Source: Rodentolepis nana (Eukaryota; Platyhelminthes; Cestoda; Cyclophyllidea; Hymenolepididae). Taken from it: a stretch of DNA of 12,987 bases. The stretch spans positions 1-12,987 of the forward strand of contig UZAE01001503.1 in assembly GCA_900617975.1 (NCBI GenBank). Direction: 5' to 3'. How positions within the stretch are numbered: position 1 is the stretch's first letter; each line of letters begins with the position of its first letter. A model generated the notes under the pieces. It was not told the DNA's origin and did no database searches. It saw only the letters and a program-made list of their open reading frames with translations. This document shows, in pieces, positions 7,076 to 12,987 of the stretch. The position numbers and the translations under genes were made by a program.

Positions 7076-8769
7076 TTAAACTCGGCTGCAAACATGATCT
7101 CCAGAACTGGCCGTACTTCGACTATTCTCCCGTGTGGCGATTGGTGTAACCCTTAATAGTGCGCTCCCATCATCTATTGGTTGTAGGACTACCGACTGGG
7201 GTCGAGTATCACTACTCCTTGCAGTTTCACCGGATATCGTTCGAGGGCCACGATCAGTTTGACTATGGGGACATGTCGCCGAGACATTAATCAACACATT
7301 TTGCTTATTTTCATTAGGTGGCTCCACATCCCATTGGTTAAACCGTCTTATCGAAGCATACTTTTGTCCAGTGGGTGTGAGAAAATATCGGCCCACTATC
7401 GGAGGCGTTTCGCTCCCACCATTAGATTGATGGGTTTCGCATAATTTGTTTGTCATTATTTCGTTTGAAATTGGAATTCTAAACGAGTATCTAGGGCTAT
7501 TTAAGTTATGAAGCATTTGAGTAGAGGGTAGGGAAATTGGTGGCTGAAAAGATACGTCTGGATTTTGGAGCTGCAAGGGCGAGAAAAATGTCTGATTTCT
7601 TAATGACAATGAGGCTTCCTCATCACACTCTGGAATTGGAGAGTAAGTTAACTGTCCTTGAATTGGTGGGTCTGATAGAAATTGACTTTGGGTGCTTGGA
7701 TCCATGCCCTGGGGAACGGTTCCTGGATAAGGCATATGGAAGTTCCATTTCTGCTTCATGGCGAATCCGAACCAAATCATAAGCCATGCTAAATGAACAC
7801 AAACGAAAAGTACGACAGCAGTAAGACAAAGATAGTCTTTTTCATTCCAATAGAGGAGAAATATATCGCATAAACATGGCAGTCGAATGGTAATATTAGC
7901 AATGAGTGAAAGAAAACCAAAGATAATGAGGGTACGATTGTATAGTGGTCGACGGTGGCAATCGCAATAGCCCTCCTTTTCATTGAATGATGGGATTTCA
8001 CTCCAAGCTGTTGATGGTCGCTGCAATCTATATGCGCCATTCGAGTTTCCTTTAGTAAGTCTAAGGACATTCGCGACAGTGTAGTAATTCTTTTGAATTG
8101 CTTTATAGAAGTGACGAACGCCCAGATGAAAAAGAATCACATAACTACTTAGGCTTACCACAAAACCAATGGCGCTAAGAAGGACCATTTGCCAAGATGT
8201 CAATCTCATTGGTAACCTCACCATAAGTAGAGTTCCATAGATGAAACTTGAGTTTGAACTTGTGGTGAGACAAGCTGTCAATTGCACCAACAAACTGACA
8301 GCTGCGTACTCAACAACAAGGTAAATAGCAGTAACTATGAGGAGAATAGAAGCGAGATAGGAGAAGGTAGGCCAAACTCTCCAAAAATTTGTTGCAATAC
8401 GAATGGCAAGAAAGGCAAGTGAGAGGAAACAATTGATGAACTCTAGTGAGGGCGGTCGCTGAGAAGCATCGTTCAGACCAGAAACGTATTCATTGTGTGC
8501 CATTTTGACTCCAGTAGAGTGGTGTAAAATCGCCGATTTCAATTCGTCTACTACAATCTCCTGCCGCCTGGTTTGTGGCAGCTGACCGATTCCTCCAAGG
8601 ACAGGCGGTTGAACCGCCAACAAGTCCGTGCCCTTGGGGCGAGTTGGAAATAAGTCTGATGATGCTAACTTGTTGGCAAGATCTGGATACCGAATGCGTG
8701 TATTCTTCATCACTTCTTTCGGAGACAAACTTGGAAATATAAAATTCAGGTCCGTCTGCCATACCAACT
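7076..8769 (-). CDS. Terminal coding exon of a multi-pass membrane protein, possibly Tincar-like
   Basis: This exon encodes about 563 residues plus a split first codon and ends at TAA 7076-7078. The open frame has no ATG at its 5' end (the first full codon is TTG 8767-8765). It begins right after a strong acceptor, so it is the last coding exon of a spliced gene rather than a complete ORF, and the upstream exons are not identified. Numbering from that TTG, residues 1-105 are soluble. Hydrophobic segments lie near 107-127, 134-160, 191-216, 278-303 and 311-337. A Ser/Pro/Gln-rich, probably cytoplasmic tail covers about 340-563. A Cys/His cluster (GYCDCHRR, 266-273) precedes the last helix pair. 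The spacing of helix pairs, the FW-containing first loop (NFWRVWPTFSYL) and the WLMIWFGFAMKQKW end recall Tincar, a multi-pass protein known from insect heart and eye development. That assignment is from memory of family layout and is uncertain. That it is a real membrane-protein exon is much surer. Confidence 0.8.
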
Positions 8770-8788
8770 CTACAAAACAGAAACAATA
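8770..8788 (-). promoter_or_regulatory. 3' splice site (acceptor) of the terminal exon
   Basis: The minus strand reads TATTGTTTCTGTTTTGTAG, a pyrimidine tract of canonical form, ending at 8770. It decides the 5' limit of the coding exon. Exon bases 8769-8768 (AG) must complete a codon begun in the previous exon, so the intron is in phase 1. The coding frame meets a stop only 27 bp further upstream (8797-8795), which supports an intron there. Confidence 0.75.
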
Positions 8789-10570
8789 ATTGACTTAATT
8801 TCCTCAACTTCATACAAGACGCTTATGAATGTTAGCGTTGTGCCGGCGAAATCGAGCATCACTGGAAAATCCAAATTTATTGCATACAAACTAATATATT
8901 CCTAGCAGAATGAAGAGCTAATCAAGAAACGCCAAATCCCTCATGGCGTTGCATTAAACTAACATCACTTTTCATCACCACTTTTCTTCCCATTCGATGT
9001 GAGAAAGTTGCAGAACTTATTGGTTTGAGGTAATTTGTTGAATCCTTTTCACCTTTTCACCGAGTTAATTGAATAGGAGAAGGAAAGCAAAAATTCCACA
9101 TCTCTCTTCCAGAATTTCATAAAAGTGAGACAGGCGTATTCTTTCGCTAATCGTGAAGTGAAAATAAAAAAGTGACTTGACTAACGAACCATCGTTTGGA
9201 GTAAAAAAAGCCATTTCTTTGCAAATCTCCCATTAAATAAAATTGAGTTGATTAGCCACTACAATTCAAACACTAAAGTTAAATTAGCCACCATTGTAAT
9301 TATTATAAAGTCGGAGAATTAAAAGTGAACAACAACAATTCTAATGCAATTGGGTGATGGAGAGAATTTGAGTTTCCTCTCCTTCTCCAAAAGATACATC
9401 AATAGATACCGTTTAATTTCCTATAGTAATGAATACTGTTTTCTGTTAGCTTAAGCAACTTATCTTGGCAGACTAGAACTGGAGAACTTTTTAAGCTTCA
9501 TTTAAATTTCAGTTTGGTTTGAATAGATAAATCTATCAGAAGGAAATTCTGGTAAACAGTTATTTTGAACATGACTTTTTATTTAGTATTTTGATAGAAT
9601 TGAATTATTTTTATTGCGAGGCCACTTGATGACATGGAAGATATTATTTTTATGCCACAAGTTTCAGTAATTAAATCCAACCTCCCTTCGCTCCCACCTC
9701 CTTGCGCCCACAAAAAAAAGCCAAGTTAGAGACTTTGTTCGCATTTTAACGGCCTGATTGGCACCAAGTCAACCTACCCGCCCCTTTTGGTCAATACCTC
9801 TCAGGCCAAAGATACATTCCACCCACCCTATAGGCCCTATGGAGCCGTTATACACGTTAGAGCTCAAAGACACTTCTAACTATCGTCAAGTTACTTGCTA
9901 TTAAACCAAAATAACATGCGTACACATTGATGAAAAACGAATTGAGGGGCATAGAAATTATCTAAAAATAGCATAATCACATAAGTTTTTACAGCAAGTT
10001 TGGTTCTTCGTTTAGCTGAAATGTTCACAGTATTGAGTTATTTAATGAAAGTTTAGTTTGGCACGATGGTCAGTTCAAAGCATTAAATATCAATCAGATG
10101 GTTAAAATAATGAAAGAGAAGTTATGTTAGCAAAAAATTTCACTAGACATCCAGCAATTACAGCCTGAAATATCTAGGAAGTGCTGAGTTATCTTCTCTA
10201 TGAGAAAGGTAATTATTAAAATGAATTAAACTGGTATTAAAATTTAGTTAGGACTGACTCACAATAAAAATGAACTTAATCGCTTTAAGGCCAAGAATGT
10301 GCTAAATGTACCATACTCTAATGCAATAAAATTGCGAAATTTCACTAAGGTACGTTTTGAACTAAGTAAAAGGCACATTACAATCTTTCCTTGTGGTTAA
10401 CTAGCCTAAATCTACTAACAGTAAGTGCAATGAATGGCAAAGGGAAGGAGATTGAAAACATTTTGAGACAAAATCCAGATTATCAGAGACATGTTTCATT
10501 TCGAATCCCAGATTGTCATCTGGATTACCGACTAGTGACAGGTTGTCTTTGACACTGATCAACTCCCTCT

Positions 10571-10592
10571 CCCCCCCCCCCCCCCCCCCCCC
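10571..10592 (+). repeat. Homopolymer run of 22 C
   Basis: Twenty-two uninterrupted C residues are preceded by a pyrimidine stretch (CTCCCTCT) and followed by GCCTCCTCC. The minus strand is a G run able to form a G-quadruplex; that is inference from composition. Length in an assembly of such a run is unreliable. Confidence 0.95.
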
Positions 10593-11410
10593 GCCTCCTC
10601 CAATATAATGATTGGGAAGCCAAATTGATTTCCGATGATATGCGGTAGCTTACAGTTTTAAAAGAGTGTAGAGAGGATAGTTAAAATGCATGATTTATTG
10701 GAACTCAATAAGCGGTGTTCATTCAAGATAGACAATATGTAACACATCGATCATTGATGACTCGAGTCTTACATTCAGAACCGATAGCTTCATTCTATAT
10801 TGAATATTATGTTTCTACAACTACTATTGCAACACTACAAAAATTCAATAGAATGAGCACCGCTGTATCTAACTAATATGTTTAACACTTCAATTCAGTC
10901 TTAATCAGAGCGATTATTACTCAAAACCTTGGATCACATCGGAATTCTCAACATTTGAGCTTTAGATCACGGCACTCTGAGGAGATATTAAATAAAATGT
11001 TGAAAATGTGGTGAACTCTGCATTCTCCAACAGAACTCCATTGAAGTCCTAGCACTTATCACCTATTTATACAACCTATGAGATTTCTTTAGAATATCAT
11101 TTTATCCCTGATTACACATTATTGAAATCGAATTTTTACGTCGCCACGTGTAAATACTAATGAAATGGTATAAAACCCTCTATCTACAACTCTTGGATAG
11201 ATGTCCCCCCACGCCATTATTTTTGATACCAATTTTATGAATGTGCTCAATGCCTCAGCAGGGGTAGTAAGTCTGCGAAAAAATAAAAAATTCCAAATGC
11301 ATCTGACTAGGCATTCGACTGCGTAGTTACGCAGGTGAAATAAAAGATGTACGAATATTTTAGCACTTAATCGATTTTGAAATGCCAATACTTACTTGAT
11401 CTCGCGTCTA

Positions 11411-11442
11411 AATTTAATTTTAATGGATTTTAAAATTAAATT
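11411..11442. repeat. Perfect 13-bp inverted repeat, 6-base loop
   Basis: AATTTAATTTTAA (11411-11423) is matched by its exact reverse complement at 11430-11442, separated by TGGATT. It is entirely A/T in the stem. It could form a hairpin, but in DNA this AT-rich it may be chance or an old small element. Confidence 0.75.
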
Positions 11443-12644
11443 AGATCAGAAATAAAAAGTAGCACTGCGGGAGGAAGAGTGAGCTGGTTAATGGAAGCGT
11501 GTCCTCTCAACTAACATTAAAGAATAGGCCGTAAGAATGATTTTATCCGGAAAATAATGGTTCAAATAATTGCGCATTTAAAGCTTCGCCAGTGGACGGT
11601 TATTAAGATGAATAGTGTCCATAAAAAGCAAAATTTTCAAACTATCGTGAAACACAAGAACTTCTGAATCCGACCAGTTCTTATTTAACTTAACTTTTGA
11701 AGGACATAATGAATTACTTTTTGACTCTGAAAAGCAGGAGAAAGCGTGAGATGTGCCGAGATTGACAATTTCTTAATTAATTACTTTCACTGTCTATGGC
11801 AGCGCAGAAATCTTAAAAGTTTTAATTAGCGGAAAGCATTTGGAAAAGGAAGAAGAGGGTCAATAGGAAGCAGGAGACTTTCTTTGCTTCAATTATGGAA
11901 GCATTAGGTTGCATATGTGTACTTATAAGCAGTATGATTACTTTTAGCCTGTTATAATGCTAAAAATTTCACGAATTGACTTCCAGATTCACAGTAAAAT
12001 TATGTCTACAACATACAGATCTTGCTTACTATTTAATTTATCCCATGGTTGGTCACGCCACCTCAATTTATTTTTACCTTGTTACACTCAATGGTAGATA
12101 AGTGAAACTGGAAATAATCTTGTAACTGTTGATCCAGCAAGATGGCCAATCTTATCCACGGAGCATTTGAACACAATTAGGTTAAACAGGGATGAAATGG
12201 GTAGATCAATAATTCCAGGCTTTATTCAACAACTCCTGACCCGACCAAATTCAATCCCAATTTAGTTATATTAGAGCTTGTTTGTTACCTAGATTTAATC
12301 TTGTCTTTTGGCACTCGCATCATCCCTTGGTAGAACTGTTCTTTGAGTTTAGGCGCTACATATCATATAAAATTATACCAATTTTCATTCTGCATTGGAT
12401 AATAAAAATAGTTGAAGTTAGTGGCCATTAATTTTGAGTAAATACGGCACAATGCATGTATATTTGTGCTCAAATATGCAAAACTGTCAAGTTCCACTCA
12501 AAGAGCATTAATGAAATCTTCCGAAAAAGTGCTCAACGTTCAAAACAGGACTCATAATATTGTCTATATTAAAAAGCTGAAATGACTAGGAGTAAATACG
12601 GCGTTACAATTGGACTGTGAATAAGATTACTTACGATTGAAACG

Positions 12645-12951
12645 GCAGGTGTGCGCGATAGACCCACCTCCTCGTGGTGCAGCCTGGACAACGTATACTC
12701 ATACGGCAAAAAGTCTATTAACTGGCAGTTGACTTCTGACTTCAAACTACCATGACCCCATTGTATGCCAAATTCGAACACTTCAGCAGTACTCATCTTA
12801 CCTTTTCTCTGCATTTATGTCCATCTGTCTCTTTACATCTATGAATCACTCACCTTTACCCCTCTCGAATTTTTCTCACTATGACAATTGAAAAGGTGCG
12901 TATTCGAATGATAATTAAATGAACTCAATTAACAGCGATTAGGATAAAATA
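12645..12951 (+). mobile_element. SINE-like repeat copy 4 (old, diverged)
   Basis: The head (GTGTGCGCGATAGACCCACC), the core CAACGTATACTCATACGGCA, and AAAGTCTATTAACTGGCAGT match the other copies. The middle (about 12790-12880) is alignable only in patches, such as CCTCTCGAATTTTTCTCAC. Towards the end, GAACTCAATTAACAGCGATT is a decayed form of the GAAGTCAACTAAAGGGCTAAT block. The CTGCCATTTGA end, TAA tail and target duplication are no longer recognisable. The ATAGACTT half of the hairpin reads ATAGACCC. It is older than copies 2 and 3. Minus-strand open frames across it are by-products of the repeat. Confidence 0.75.
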
Positions 12952-12987
12952 CACGCTGTGTTCATCATGGTCATTAAGAATTGCACA

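Larger units (their letters stand above)
8789..12644. other. Upstream intron and/or intergenic DNA of the membrane-protein gene
   Basis: This stretch of nearly 3.9 kb should contain intron sequence of the minus-strand gene, since the acceptor at 8770 needs a donor at a higher coordinate. I looked for minus-strand exons with phase-1 donors and found none I can support. Donor-like motifs occur at about 10257-10262 and 11391-11396 without convincing exons. A GC-richer, pyrimidine-heavy patch at about 9680-9860 is not clearly coding. An 89-codon minus-strand frame at 11119-11388 has no recognisable domain. The missing exons may lie beyond the window. Confidence 0.5.

Noticed and set aside
7259..8070. 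Frames on either strand overlapping the membrane-protein exon
   Set aside because: They are shadows of the long minus-strand exon, whose frame alone shows coherent membrane segments.
8490..8813. 107-codon minus-strand frame crossing the 8770 acceptor, with an ATG (MADGPEFYISK)
   Set aside because: It runs through the pyrimidine tract and overlaps the start of the 563-codon exon in another frame; the longer frame carries the transmembrane pattern.
11119..11388. 89-codon minus-strand frame
   Set aside because: No domain or supported splice pair. The GTAAGT at 11396-11391 lies upstream of the frame's start on that strand, so it cannot be this frame's donor. Kept only as a remote possibility for an exon.
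1..12987. CRISPR array, operon, phage or other prokaryotic system
   Set aside because: No regularly spaced direct repeats, no dense gene runs, and clear eukaryotic intron and retroposon signals.

Overview
The window is AT-rich eukaryotic (metazoan) DNA. It holds one convincing protein-coding exon, four copies of a short interspersed element, one truncated non-LTR retrotransposon, and long stretches with no visible gene. Evidence that it is eukaryotic: a long exon preceded by a textbook pyrimidine-tract/TAG acceptor, very low gene density, long di- and trinucleotide microsatellites, and retroposon insertions bounded by 12-13 bp target-site duplications. The exon encodes a divergent multi-pass membrane protein whose layout recalls the Tincar family. 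I lean towards an invertebrate such as a flatworm, but the species cannot be fixed from sequence alone.

Layout: 1-40 is the cut-off end of a SINE-like repeat (copy 1, minus strand). 41-2957 has no clear gene, only a broken reading frame near 2230-2470 and a possible small exon at 2571-2780 (minus). 2971-3283 is SINE copy 2 (minus) inside a perfect 13-bp duplication. 4001-4393 is a 5'-truncated LINE 3' end (plus) with a (TAA)7 tail inside a perfect 12-bp duplication. 5316-5407 is a (TC)n(TG)n microsatellite. 6246-6572 is SINE copy 3 (plus) inside a perfect 12-bp duplication. 6650-6840 is a region with another (ATT)n tract. 7076-8769 (minus) is the terminal coding exon of the membrane-protein gene. 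8771-12644 is probably its upstream intron and/or intergenic DNA, with a 22-bp C run at 10571-10592. 12645-12951 is an older, diverged SINE copy 4 (plus).

The most interesting point is that the SINE and the LINE end in the same sequence, CTGCCATTTGAWATAATA followed by TAA repeats, and have similar-length target duplications. This is what is expected of a SINE mobilised by a partner LINE, and here both members sit within about 1.1 kb of each other. The SINE has no clear tRNA, 5S or 7SL head, so its origin is open. Nothing in the window looks like an operon, CRISPR array or other prokaryotic system.
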